From Candidatus Obscuribacter sp. (GTDB taxonomy: Bacteria; Cyanobacteriota; Vampirovibrionia; Obscuribacterales; Obscuribacteraceae), in assembly GCA_016718315.1 (NCBI GenBank), contig JADKDV010000005.1, positions 124,001 to 188,000 on the forward strand: a DNA stretch of 64,000 nucleotides, given 5' to 3'. Below are positions 9,044 to 18,020 of the stretch, piece by piece. Every line of letters starts with the position of its first letter. Position 1 is the stretch's first letter. The position numbers were made by a program, and so were the translations under genes. The notes under the pieces are model-generated. The model made no database searches. It was given only the letters and a program-made list of their open reading frames with translations, and had not been told where the DNA came from.

Positions 9044-9571
9044 CTACTTCTTGGGCGACCGTTTCTTTTGGCGAGCCTTGAAGTATTCGCTGATAAAAGC
9101 GGTGTGCATCGAAAAGGCAATTTCGGGCAGGTTGTGCTCGTAAAAGATCTTGACCTGTTGAGCGTCGGAGCCAGCTTGCATGCGACCTTTGCGCGAGCGC
9201 GCCCGGTAAAAATGCAGCACCTGATTGCGACCTGGCGGTACCATGATGCGATCCGGTACTTCCGCAACAGTGACAACCAGTCCTGCTTCTTCCAGGGTTT
9301 CGCGGCAGGCAGCCTGACTGGGGCTCTCTCCGGTGGAGAGAAATCCTGCTGGCAGGCACCACTTGCCGACAGGCGGCAAATTGCGCTGCACCAGGACAAT
9401 GCCGTCACGATTACGTCCGGCCGGGACGAGCACGGCTGCCACCGGTACTGGTGGTTCCCATTCGATTTGTCCGCAGGCGGTGCATTGCTTGCGCTCGCCG
9501 CCTTCTACCGCAGCCAGTGCCATGGCACTGCCGCAGTCTCGACAAAATTTAGCGGTATTAAACTGTTGCAT
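9044..9571 (-). CDS. Nudix hydrolase with N-terminal zinc ribbon
   Basis: 175 residues from ATG 9571, with AGAGGA eight bases before; the track frame to 9823 runs into the next gene and is not used. Zinc ribbon cysteines are C10, C13, C30 and C33. The Nudix box runs from G76 to L98 with E82, R90-E91, E94-E95 and G97 all in place. This architecture is that of NudC/NADH pyrophosphatase-like and ADP-ribose-type Nudix enzymes, which cleave nucleoside diphosphates linked to another group. The NudC SQPWPFxS motif is absent, so I do not call it nudC. It follows the acyl-CoA dehydrogenase by 49 bases and may share its transcript. Confidence 0.85.
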   Translation of the reverse strand: MQQFNTAKFCRDCGSAMALAAVEGGERKQCTACGQIEWEPPVPVAAVLVPAGRNRDGIVLVQRNLPPVGKWCLPAGFLSTGESPSQAACRETLEEAGLVVTVAEVPDRIMVPPGRNQVLHFYRARSRKGRMQAGSDAQQVKIFYEHNLPEIAFSMHTAFISEYFKARQKKRSPKK

Positions 9572-9620
9572 ATTGATTTTCCTCTTGCTGCAACAGGAGC
9601 AATGCCCCTGTTGCAGTGAT

Positions 9621-11336
9621 CTAGGCGATAGCGGCGCGCTCGACGATTGCCTTGATTTGAGCGCGCGGTGAAAGAGTGCCAAAGGCAAAGCCGGACTTGT
9701 TGCCAAGTCGAGCATTGATATAGGCACTGGAGACAAAGGGCGGAGTCTGCTCAAGCATGACCACACTAGTGAGAGCCAGCGCCAGCTTTTCGACCAGTTG
9801 TCTGGCACCAGCTTCGGTAGCAAAAGCCTGGGCAGCTAGCTTGCTTGCATTCTTCTTGCTCTTTGCTTGAGCCGCCTGACTGGCCAGGGTCTTTTTGAGG
9901 ACCGCAATATCTCGCGAGAGTCCCTTGCCAAAGCTGTCCAGCAGTCGATTTTGTCCCTGTACTCGGCTCAGCTCATTGAGGACTATGTCCAGTGTCTCGG
10001 GCTCACGAGCGACTGCTCGCAAGACATCAAGAGCGATGACGTTGCCAGAGCCTTCCCAGATACCGAGCAGCGGACTCTCGCGGAACAGTCTGGGCATCGG
10101 ACCTTCTTCGACATAGCCGTTGCCGCCAAAGCATTCCAGCGCTTCAGCAACATGCATGGGGGCACGTTTGCACACCCAGTACTTGACTATGGCACTGCCG
10201 ATACGCTTGAACAGAGCTTCCGCGGGAGAGCGAGCATGTTCGTCATAAGCGCGGGCAACACGCATAGTCAGGCGAATCGCTGCCTCAGACTCCAGGGCCA
10301 GGTCAGCCAGGACGTTGAGCATCAGTGGTTGGTCAATCAGGCGCTTGCCAAAAGCACTGCGATGGCTGGCGTGATGGATAGCCTGGGCCGTAGCCTGACG
10401 CATCAGTGCGGCAGCTCCCAGCATGCAATCCAGTCTTGTATGGTTGACCATCTCGATGATGGTAGCCACACCGCGACCTTCTTCGCCGATGAGATAGCCC
10501 TGGGCGTCGACAAACTCCAGCTCTGAAGAAGCGTTGGATTTGTTGCCCAGTTTGCTTTTGAGACGCTGGATACGCAGGCTGTTGAGCGAGCCATCATCCT
10601 TGAAGCGCGGCACCAGGAAGCAGGAGAGGCCTTTGTCAGTCTGAGCTAGAATCAAGAAAGCATCAGACATCGGTGCTGAGCAAAACCACTTGTGACCGGT
10701 GAGCTTGTACTCAGAGCCCGGACCAGACTGGTTGGCGGGCACGGCCCTGGTGGTGTTGGCGCGCACATCAGAGCCGCCTTGCTTTTCGGTCATGCCCATA
10801 CCAAAGGTGACACCGCGCTTTTGGCTGGCTGGCAAAAAGCGGCTGTCATACTCATTGGAGAGTATCAGTGGCTCCCATTTGGCAGCCACGTCAGGCTGTT
10901 TGCGCAGGGCCGGGATGACCGAATAGGTCATCGAGATAGGACAACAATGTCCTGCCTCATTTTGAAATGCCATATAGAGCATGGCGGCGCGAGCAACGTG
11001 CGCTCCGGGCTTGGCCACCTCTTGCCAGGGTAGATTGTGCAATCCGTACTGGATAGAGGTCTGCATCAATTGATGGTAAGCAGGATGGAAGTCGACGCGG
11101 TCGACACGGTGACCGAAGCGGTCATGCGTCTTGAGGACAGGGTCGTAGTCGTTGGCTTGAATAGCCAGTTCGTTGGCTGACTGACTGCCACAAAAGCCGC
11201 CAAAGGCAGACAGGTGAGGCACCGCCCATGATGCGCCATAGCGGCTCACCAGGTCAGACAGGACTGCATCCTGAGTAAACATGTTGTAGTCCAGAAGCGG
11301 CCCGGACTGGTTAAATACTGAATGGGTTTCAGTCAT
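9621..11336 (-). CDS. aidB: AidB-like acyl-CoA dehydrogenase
   Basis: 571 residues, longer than ordinary acyl-CoA dehydrogenases (about 380) as expected for AidB. Signatures: LLDYNMFTQD near the start, VDRVDFHPAYHQLM, GMGMTEKQGGSDVRANTT (the FAD/substrate loop of the AidB group), ECFGGNGYVEEGPMPRLFRE and GIWEGSGNVIALDVLRA. E. coli AidB is induced by alkylating agents and binds FAD and DNA; whether this protein does so is inference from family. A ribosome site AGGGTG precedes the ATG. It lies downstream of the coiled-coil membrane protein and upstream of the Nudix gene on the same strand. Confidence 0.88.
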   Translation of the reverse strand: MTETHSVFNQSGPLLDYNMFTQDAVLSDLVSRYGASWAVPHLSAFGGFCGSQSANELAIQANDYDPVLKTHDRFGHRVDRVDFHPAYHQLMQTSIQYGLHNLPWQEVAKPGAHVARAAMLYMAFQNEAGHCCPISMTYSVIPALRKQPDVAAKWEPLILSNEYDSRFLPASQKRGVTFGMGMTEKQGGSDVRANTTRAVPANQSGPGSEYKLTGHKWFCSAPMSDAFLILAQTDKGLSCFLVPRFKDDGSLNSLRIQRLKSKLGNKSNASSELEFVDAQGYLIGEEGRGVATIIEMVNHTRLDCMLGAAALMRQATAQAIHHASHRSAFGKRLIDQPLMLNVLADLALESEAAIRLTMRVARAYDEHARSPAEALFKRIGSAIVKYWVCKRAPMHVAEALECFGGNGYVEEGPMPRLFRESPLLGIWEGSGNVIALDVLRAVAREPETLDIVLNELSRVQGQNRLLDSFGKGLSRDIAVLKKTLASQAAQAKSKKNASKLAAQAFATEAGARQLVEKLALALTSVVMLEQTPPFVSSAYINARLGNKSGFAFGTLSPRAQIKAIVERAAIA

Positions 11337-11403
11337 GATGACACCCTATTTAAGAGTTTATTTTTGTTGTATCAATCGAAAGAGAGCGCAGCTAGCCGCG
11401 CTC

Positions 11404-13155
11404 TCAATGTTTGTTGTCTCTCGCTAGCAGTGCGGCTGCCTCAATGACAATTTGCAGTTCGTCTGAGACGCCTGCTTTGCCTTTGATTGACTGAGCCAGG
11501 GGACTGGCTTTGAGCAGGAGGGCAGAGACGCTCTGCGCCAGTTTTTCGTTTCTGGCCGCAAGCGCCATACCCACCACTTGTGACTCGGCCTGCCAGCGTG
11601 TGGTGTCGGCCTGGGTTTTGGTGACGGTATCGAGATAGCCATCAAAGCGGCTCAAAAGCTTGGCAAAATCTTCCTCACGGTCAACTCGCGGCTTGCGCGG
11701 CTCGGAGGGTTGGTCCTGGCGCAAAGTATTGAGCTTGTGCGAGGCTACCTCCGACTGCGCCACAGCAAAACCAACAGTGCGCTCAAGTTGCCTGAGCAAT
11801 TTGATCTGTTCTGCTTCTTCTGGGCTGGCGCTCGTCACTGCCTCGCTGCGACGCAGATTGCGCTTCTGGACAGCTTCTAAGCCGCTTTCCTTTTCTTTGA
11901 GCCACTGCTCCATATTGCTATGCAGTATGCTTGCCGCCTCGTGCACGCAGACATAGAGCGGGTTGCCCGTGTCCAGGAGGACTGTCTGGTGGCTTGCGAT
12001 ATCACGTTGCAGGCGCTCCAGCACATGCTTCAGTTCAGTCAGTCCGATTTGAGTCTGCTTGTAGGCCTGATAAGCCTCTCGCTCGATGGTCAGGGTTTCT
12101 GCCGCGTGATTTTCGACCTCCATTAGATAGCGCATTACTTCTTCGGGAGTAGGTTTCTGCGGCTTTCTAAAGCTCGTTGTCTCAAGACCTTCGAGTTGAT
12201 AGATCTTGCTTGTGAGGTTGCCCTGACTGGCACGGGTCAGCAAAAACTGGCGCAAGCAATTGGTCAGTGCGGCTTCGATCATGGTCTGGGCCTGATTGAG
12301 TGCCGCTAGCACGTCGCCTTCTGGCTTTTCGACCTTGATTGGCGGTGGTGCAGTCGGCACTCCACTGGACTCCAGCTCTTTGACGTCGTTGCGCAGGCTC
12401 TCCACTGAGCTTTTGCTGGTGGAGCGTGCGTGATGGGCTGACAGTACCAGAGCGGCAGTTTGTTTTGACAGTCTGCCCTGGGCAAAGAGTGCTTGCACAT
12501 CTTCTTCTGGATAGTCGGCCAGAGCCACAACCAGAGCCTGCCAGGCGTTGCGCAGGGCAATAGTGCTGGGCGGCGCTTTGCTAGCACTCTCGACATTGAT
12601 GCGACGCTGTGTCGATTTCACTACCAGAGACTCATAGAGAGTCTTGCAAAACTTAGACAGTGCGGCTGGATCATCGAGTTGATGCAGTTCGCCGGCGCGC
12701 TCGACTTCGTACTTGAGCGTAGTCAGTCGTCGTCCAGAGTTTTCCCAGGCGCGTACATAATGGGAGGCCTCATTCCAGGCTTTTAGTAAGTCGTCAGCCA
12801 GACGGGCAATATTGACCTTGTCTTTTTCGATACGTCTTTCGAGTGCCGAAAGCTTGGTCTTTTGATGGGCTGGGCTACCACCAGTATTGGCGGTGGCACT
12901 AGCCGGCAAAGCTTGCGCTTGGCCATTAGACAGAGTATTGTCGATCTCTTCACCAACAGCGCTTGGCGCTTGCTTTGGTGAGTTGGCTAGCTTGTCTAGA
13001 CCCGAGGTCGACAAGCTACCAGTTTGATCGAGGAGACCGGCGTCACGCACGAGTTTTTCGTGCTTAACTATGGCGCGTTTGCGCTGCCAGCCTATCCACC
13101 AGTAGATGCCACCGCCGATAATGGCGATGAATAATAGTAAGATGACAATGGACAT
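11404..13155 (-). CDS. Membrane-anchored coiled-coil protein of unknown family
   Basis: 583 residues with a good ribosome site (GGAGTAAGAG). One N-terminal transmembrane helix (about 2-22, followed by WQRKR, so the bulk is probably cytoplasmic), then a low-complexity linker and long charged helical segments (about 95-580) with coiled-coil character. No catalytic motif. It follows the VWA/MoxR genes on the same strand, separated by a decayed reading frame, so it may belong to that cluster as a scaffold; that is inference from position. Not recognised. Confidence 0.65.
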   Translation of the reverse strand: MSIVILLLFIAIIGGGIYWWIGWQRKRAIVKHEKLVRDAGLLDQTGSLSTSGLDKLANSPKQAPSAVGEEIDNTLSNGQAQALPASATANTGGSPAHQKTKLSALERRIEKDKVNIARLADDLLKAWNEASHYVRAWENSGRRLTTLKYEVERAGELHQLDDPAALSKFCKTLYESLVVKSTQRRINVESASKAPPSTIALRNAWQALVVALADYPEEDVQALFAQGRLSKQTAALVLSAHHARSTSKSSVESLRNDVKELESSGVPTAPPPIKVEKPEGDVLAALNQAQTMIEAALTNCLRQFLLTRASQGNLTSKIYQLEGLETTSFRKPQKPTPEEVMRYLMEVENHAAETLTIEREAYQAYKQTQIGLTELKHVLERLQRDIASHQTVLLDTGNPLYVCVHEAASILHSNMEQWLKEKESGLEAVQKRNLRRSEAVTSASPEEAEQIKLLRQLERTVGFAVAQSEVASHKLNTLRQDQPSEPRKPRVDREEDFAKLLSRFDGYLDTVTKTQADTTRWQAESQVVGMALAARNEKLAQSVSALLLKASPLAQSIKGKAGVSDELQIVIEAAALLARDNKH

Positions 13156-13328
13156 CTCTTACTCCATGGTTTGTGATTGCACAAAGTTGCGCAAAAAAAT
13201 GAGTGCCACTGCCGGGCTCCAGCCATCAGACGTGACCCGGTGGCAAAAACAGCAACTGTTTTTACCGTTATCGATGCTTGATTTACAGATGACTAATCAC
13301 CGGTAAATCTGCCCTGGGGCAGCATCGA

Positions 13329-13983
13329 TCAAATGGGGGCGTCTGATGGCAAATGTCCAGCACGGAGCAAATAATCTCCGTCAAGCTCTGAGACCGAAGC
13401 CTCTAATTGGCGCCACCGGAGCTTGCTGTCTGTGGGTACAGGCAGTCTGGTCGGTGGCGCAGGAGCACGAGCAGTGGCGCTCGACTGAGTTGTTGTACTG
13501 ACAATCTATCCTCGGGCAGGCGAGGGTTTTGGCTCAGCTTGGACCTGTTTTGATTGGCCTGTCTGAGCCGCTCCACAAGTGGAGCAATGGTTGATCTCGA
13601 TTCTTGTGCAGGTCTGGCCTTCCTGTCTAGGCCACCTGTCGCCCTGAGCCCAGTACCCTCCACAGTGGGAGCTGGGACGGTTCCACTTCCATCTGGCGCG
13701 ATGCGCTTGCGCTATGCTTGATGCCCTCTTGAGGCAGCTAGCACTCGCGACAGACAGTTGCTTTCCCGCCTTCGCCCTTGCCGGGGGCTGGTGGGGCTAG
13801 TAGCGCGGTCAATTGTGTGCTTACCCGCGAGATCTGGCTACTAGTTTTGGGCGCTGTCAGCTTGCGATTACCAGCAGGAGACTTCTGCTTAACGCTGATG
13901 TCTCCTGCCAGTCGTCGTTTTTTCTTGTTGTTGTTGTTGTTGTTGTTGTTCGTCTGGCCTGAGATTGCTCTTTTGCCGGACGA
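13329..13983 (-). pseudogene. Decayed zinc-ribbon reading frame in phase behind the VWA stop codon
   Basis: Reading on past the TAA of the VWA gene (13986-13984) in the same frame gives 81 coding-like codons: SSGKRAISGQ, a run of eight Asn from (AAC)8, KKRR, and GGKATVCREC, then TAG at 13740-13738. One base on, the next frame resumes with SCLKRASSIAQAHRARWKW, then HCGG and NHCSTCGAAQ, meets TAG at 13508-13506, and continues in the same frame to SELDGDYLLRAGHLP before TGA at 13331-13329. Cys pairs (CREC, CSTC) suggest zinc ribbons. Three interruptions (TAA, one-base shift, TAG) point to decay, either of a C-terminal extension of the VWA protein or of a separate gene whose start is lost; I see no ATG, GTG or TTG near the beginning. 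Another possibility is assembly error. Confidence 0.5.
13925..13948. repeat. Trinucleotide repeat (TTG)8
   Basis: Eight perfect TTG units, reading as (CAA/AAC)n on the minus strand and encoding eight Asn in the decayed frame. Such tracts change length by slippage in whole codons. The window also begins with three CAAC-type units inside another gene. Confidence 0.9.
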
Positions 13984-16305
13984 TTATTTTTGGTTGGCGA
14001 TAGCAGCCAGGATGCCGCACATCGTCATGATCGCTTCGGGCAGTGGCTGACCGCAGAGATCTGTGAAGTACTTTTCAAAAGCAGAGTTGTCGATTTGATC
14101 CAGGGCAAAATGCCATGGCACCATACCGTCAGCTTCCATCCGCACCACCAGATTGCGCAGCGAGCCCCAGGAGCAATCAGATGGTTGCCCGTCCGATAGC
14201 ATAAAGAGCATCTTTACTGCCTTGCCACTGTTTTGTGCCGACTTACCCATGTGGTAAAGCATGGCTGAGTCGTTATTGCCTCCCATCGCTCTCAGACCCG
14301 TAATCTTGTATTCTCCGGCTGTGCCGCAGTCATAGATCACAGTATCGGTAAAGCCCCAAAACCTGGTGCTGATGCCGCGCTGGTTTTTGGTAGCTTCTTC
14401 TACCGCCAGGGCAAAGAGCTTGGCCAGTTCAAACTTCTCTCCTCGTTTGAGGGTTTTGTTCTCGCTGTTCATGGAGCTGGAGCAGTCGACTGCCACTTCG
14501 ATATGCAACGATGCGGCATTCACTTCTTCTTCGTCCACAAAGACATTGGTCTCGCCCAGGTAGAGTGCTTCAAGCTCGTCGATGACATCATGTCCGACAG
14601 GCTCGTCGTCCTTTTCCTTTGGTACGCGACCGACTCTAGCCAGGACCGGGCGCAATGATTGAGCCAGAGGCTGGACTACTGGTAGAGCTCTGGTGAGGAA
14701 GTCGTCATCCGCCTCTACAGGCAAGATGTCCTCTATCAAATTGAAGTCCAGGGTCTCGAAGTCCATCGGCGGTCTGATATCAGCAGCATGCTCGAAGTCA
14801 GAGTCCATGAGGACATCACCCACCAGGAAATCTTTGAGCTTGGCTCTGAAGTACCAGCCCAGAAAGAGGAGCAGAAGCAACAGCAAGAGTACCAGGATGG
14901 CAAGCCACCAGTTGATTTCTCCTGCTTTGGTCAAAACCGCCCATAGCATCATGAGCAAACAGGCCAGTGGGAATGCTATCAGAGTGATGCGGGTCACCTT
15001 GCGGTTCCACACCCATCTGGCAGCTCTGGCAATGGCTGCGCCCACGCGTTCCAGTCTATGCCAGGTTAATGTGATACCGCGCCAGGTCCACTTAAAAGCA
15101 AACTTTATTTTGAGCTTGATGTTGAGCATCAACCTGGGCGGCACAATGCGCTCGAAGAGTCTTGGTAGCCAGCCAAAACAAACACCAAGGATAGAACCCA
15201 GTGTGCTTTTACTCTTGCTCCAGAGTCTCTTAAAAAATCCTGGACCGCGGTCCTCGGCAAGCGTAAAAGCAGCTTTTTTGAGCTGAGCTTTTTGGCGTAA
15301 CCTGAGCCACAGCGCTCGCAAAACCATGTAAGCGAGGACAAAGCCGCCTACACCCAGGCACCACATGGCGATGGCAAACCAGGCGTCAGAGCCCCCTTTG
15401 CTAAAGAGAGCAGCCCAGAGTACCAGGGCGGTAGCCAGAGCGGCCCAGGACCATTTCGAATTGAGCAAGCGTTTCCACCAGGGTATAGACGGGTCTGGCG
15501 CATCGTCACTGGTCGCACCGGCGCTTGCTCCACTGGCTCCAGAAGGAGGTGGTGGGGCGGGCCTGTCTTCCTTTTTGACTGGTGCTGGTATGTCGAGCCC
15601 AGTGGCCAGGAGCTGATGCACTGCCCTGGTCAACTGCAAAAGACTCTCTTTGGGGAGGTCTTTGAAGTTGGCTGGAATCAGTGCCAGGGCCTGGGCCACT
15701 GGGTGGGTCTGAGGCGCGCTGGCATGGTGGTGGGGGATGTGCCGACGCAAGTGGTAAGCAAATTCCGACCAGCGCTCGCGGTAGACCGCGTGGGCGCCGA
15801 AGCCAGAATTATTTGCCTCTTCGTTTTCGTCAGCGCCACCATCGGCAATACCAGTTGAAATTTTGCTGGCGCGCCTTCTGGCTGTGGGGAAAATAAAGGC
15901 GCAGACTGACTGGAAATGTGCACCCCACTCAGGAAACTGAGAAGCGCCGCGACGCTCGTTTTGCTCGTCATCTATCAAGTTAAAGAGAGGCATGAAGCCC
16001 TCTTCGTTAGCTTGCTTGTATTGCTCTTCGGCTGGATGTAGGTGATGCAAAAGCTCGTGATAGCCGATACCGCGCAAGATCAAGGTGGCACGCTCTTTGG
16101 TGCGTACATCCTTGACACAGTTGGGATTGAGAACAACTTCGATGACGTGCTTGGTGTCTTCGGTGTTATAGGTAAAGGCGATATGATCGCCGCCCACCAG
16201 CTTGATTTTGACAGGTCTCCCGGCATAAAAGGCCAGGTCTGTCACAAGCCTCTGGGCTTCACTTACAAATTCGTCCTTTGTAAGGCCTGTGTTTTTTCTG
16301 GCCAT
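13984..16305 (-). CDS. HExxH metallopeptidase-like / four-helix membrane / VWA fusion protein
   Basis: 773 residues, start at the ATG with GGAGG six bases upstream. N-terminal domain (1-150) has GYHELLHH (His83, Glu84, His87) and LIDDEQNERRG about 25 residues on, as in the metallopeptidase-like half of DUF2201/CobT-type VWA proteins. The middle (about 250-520) holds four hydrophobic helices in two pairs, the last a run of leucines. The C-terminal VWA domain has a MIDAS in DCSSSMNS and an LSDGQPSDC acid. VWA proteins of this kind act with a MoxR ATPase, here encoded 24 bases upstream. The membrane insertion between the two halves is unusual. The stop is followed in frame by more coding-like sequence (see pseudogene). 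Confidence 0.8.
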   Translation of the reverse strand: MARKNTGLTKDEFVSEAQRLVTDLAFYAGRPVKIKLVGGDHIAFTYNTEDTKHVIEVVLNPNCVKDVRTKERATLILRGIGYHELLHHLHPAEEQYKQANEEGFMPLFNLIDDEQNERRGASQFPEWGAHFQSVCAFIFPTARRRASKISTGIADGGADENEEANNSGFGAHAVYRERWSEFAYHLRRHIPHHHASAPQTHPVAQALALIPANFKDLPKESLLQLTRAVHQLLATGLDIPAPVKKEDRPAPPPPSGASGASAGATSDDAPDPSIPWWKRLLNSKWSWAALATALVLWAALFSKGGSDAWFAIAMWCLGVGGFVLAYMVLRALWLRLRQKAQLKKAAFTLAEDRGPGFFKRLWSKSKSTLGSILGVCFGWLPRLFERIVPPRLMLNIKLKIKFAFKWTWRGITLTWHRLERVGAAIARAARWVWNRKVTRITLIAFPLACLLMMLWAVLTKAGEINWWLAILVLLLLLLLLFLGWYFRAKLKDFLVGDVLMDSDFEHAADIRPPMDFETLDFNLIEDILPVEADDDFLTRALPVVQPLAQSLRPVLARVGRVPKEKDDEPVGHDVIDELEALYLGETNVFVDEEEVNAASLHIEVAVDCSSSMNSENKTLKRGEKFELAKLFALAVEEATKNQRGISTRFWGFTDTVIYDCGTAGEYKITGLRAMGGNNDSAMLYHMGKSAQNSGKAVKMLFMLSDGQPSDCSWGSLRNLVVRMEADGMVPWHFALDQIDNSAFEKYFTDLCGQPLPEAIMTMCGILAAIANQK

Positions 16306-16329
16306 TCATGCCTCCATACCATTAGATTG

Positions 16330-17511
16330 CTATTTGCTGCTGGCCTTATTCTTGAGGCACTCATCGATCAGCTTCGCCACCTTGCCGGCTTCCGTGTTGA
16401 TATCATCAGCACGACCGCCATACTGGTTGACGACTGCGTTTTCGAGGGCGACGCGGAGTTCGACACCGCTGGCCAAAAACATGGCGATGTTTTCGGTGCC
16501 ACGGGTCGAGGGGCTCTTGGAGAGCATGCGCTTGGGGTCGAGCCTGGCTGCCCGGACTTGATTGACAATGCCGATGGCAATGTCCATCTCGCGTGCTGGA
16601 CAATCAGGAAACTTGCGCAGGCAATGCTTGAGTTCGATTTCGTGCGGCATGTGACGCAGTTTGACAATGACCCAGCGGTCTTTGGCAGCAGCATCTTCCT
16701 GGCGCACAGTAAAGCCCTGCCCCGCGTTGCCTGCCGCCATGAAGTGCAGGTTGGTGGGGATGGGGATTTCTTCGCCGTTAGGCAATTGCAAAGTGCGGTT
16801 ATGCCCTTCGATGACGTCGAGCAGCGTGTCGCGAGCATCCTCGTCGATACGAGTAAACTCATCGAGCATGAGCAAAAATGTTTTGCTTTTGTTTTGCGGT
16901 AGCTGGGCCTCGCGCAAAACGCTGACGAGCTTGGAGTCCACCCAGACCATCTGCATCGTGCCGCCCGGTCCCACTGTGGGGATGAGGCGACCGAGCATGG
17001 TATTAAACTTCTTGATCAGACCACCTGAGATTTTGCGAAATTCCCAGGAGAGGGTTTTGGCTACCGCACCAGCGATGGTGGATTTGCCGATACCCTGATC
17101 GCCTTCCAAAAAGAGATTTTTTGCCCGGTTTTGCAGCACCACTGTCATCAGTTTGGCTACGTCGGTTGGCACATAGACATCCTGGAAGACAAATGAAGTC
17201 TCCCTGGTCACCGGGCGCACCAGGATTGCTCCATGTGTGTCCGAGCCTGGGTTGGTGACACGCTCTACTTTGCAGACCCAGCTCTCGCCTGGTTGAGGCA
17301 TGGGGAGCCGGGAGGCAGCTTGAGCAGCGGCATCGACCAGAATGATTTTGCGGGTTTTGACACCACTGGCGGCATTGGCTTTGACTGTACCTGGTTTGGC
17401 CGGGTTGGCTTCAAAGATTACAGTGAGTGAGCTGCCGATAGAAAAATCCGGATTGCTTGCGCTTTTGCCGGTTTTGGTTTGAGGCGTTTGGTTTGCCATT
17501 GGATTGGCCAT
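16330..17511 (-). CDS. MoxR-type AAA+ ATPase
   Basis: 393 residues from the ATG at 17511, chosen for the GGAG seven bases upstream; a GTG at 17538 overlaps this ribosome site. Motifs in order: Walker A GDQGIGKST, Walker B LLMLDEFTRID, sensor 1 HFMAAGNAG, and an arginine-bearing C-terminal helical domain. The N-terminal 130 residues are a beta-rich region of unknown family. MoxR ATPases are chaperone-like and insert metals or activate complexes together with VWA proteins. The VWA partner starts 24 bases downstream, so the two are surely one operon. Confidence 0.85.
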   Translation of the reverse strand: MANPMANQTPQTKTGKSASNPDFSIGSSLTVIFEANPAKPGTVKANAASGVKTRKIILVDAAAQAASRLPMPQPGESWVCKVERVTNPGSDTHGAILVRPVTRETSFVFQDVYVPTDVAKLMTVVLQNRAKNLFLEGDQGIGKSTIAGAVAKTLSWEFRKISGGLIKKFNTMLGRLIPTVGPGGTMQMVWVDSKLVSVLREAQLPQNKSKTFLLMLDEFTRIDEDARDTLLDVIEGHNRTLQLPNGEEIPIPTNLHFMAAGNAGQGFTVRQEDAAAKDRWVIVKLRHMPHEIELKHCLRKFPDCPAREMDIAIGIVNQVRAARLDPKRMLSKSPSTRGTENIAMFLASGVELRVALENAVVNQYGGRADDINTEAGKVAKLIDECLKNKASSK

Positions 17512-17954
17512 TAGACACTCCGTAAAAGTTGTATCCACCGTTAGCTACAAAACCAGCTCTCTGACCAAATCGAACAGCACCACAACAAACACTGACGGCA
17601 GAAGCTGTCGGTGTGCTTATGGAGGCTGGTCTGGGGGGAGAGAAGGTCTTGTTTAAAAGAAAAGAGAGCTAAAGGGAAATGGGTGGATAGAAAGAACAAC
17701 TGAAGCTATTAGCTAAAGTCTCTACAGGCCTACTTAAAACTGTGCTGTGTGAGAGCTAATTACTCTTGATTGGTTTTTTTTTGCCTCATATTTAAGCGCC
17801 ATGGCGCTTGTATAAAATGGCCCGGCTCGCGCTAGGGATGCGCTTGACAGCCGGTGTGCGCCGTTTTGCTAGGGCGCAAAGTCAGTCCATGCTTGAGCGG
17901 AGATATCGACTGAATATGTTGCTTTGGCTGCGTGCTATTTGGCATAGCTGTCTA
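17512..17954. other. Intergenic region with a perfect 16-base palindrome
   Basis: No gene is supported. A perfect palindrome AAGCGCCATGGCGCTT lies at 17794-17809, just after a run of eight or more T. It has no loop and no T tail, so an operator for a dimeric regulator is more likely than a terminator. The moxR promoter should lie at the right end of the stretch as read on the minus strand (17512 upward). The frame 17808-17999 is short and has no ribosome site. Confidence 0.4.
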
Positions 17955-17998
17955 TCACTAAAAGACCTCCCAGCCAGAGCTGAAAGGTCTTTTGAGTG
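17955..17998 (-). terminator. Terminator downstream of proS
   Basis: TCACTAAAAGACCT (17955-17968) pairs with AGGTCTTTTGAGTGA (17984-17998) with one bulge. It sits 22 bases beyond the proS stop codon, and the A and T stretches are inside the stem on both strands, so it may work both ways. Confidence 0.6.
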
Positions 17999-18020
17999 AA
18001 TTTTTGCTGTCTGTAAGTAG

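Noticed and set aside
9571..9823. N-terminal extension of the Nudix gene
   Set aside because: It would run through the 3' end of the acyl-CoA dehydrogenase gene; the inner ATG has a good ribosome site and the zinc ribbon starts right after it.
13778..14050. Plus-strand frame with a run of leucines
   Set aside because: The leucines come from the (TTG)8 repeat; it overlaps the VWA gene 3' end and has no ribosome site.
17808..17999. 63-codon plus-strand frame after the palindrome
   Set aside because: No ribosome site, basic random-like sequence, and it ends inside the proS terminator.
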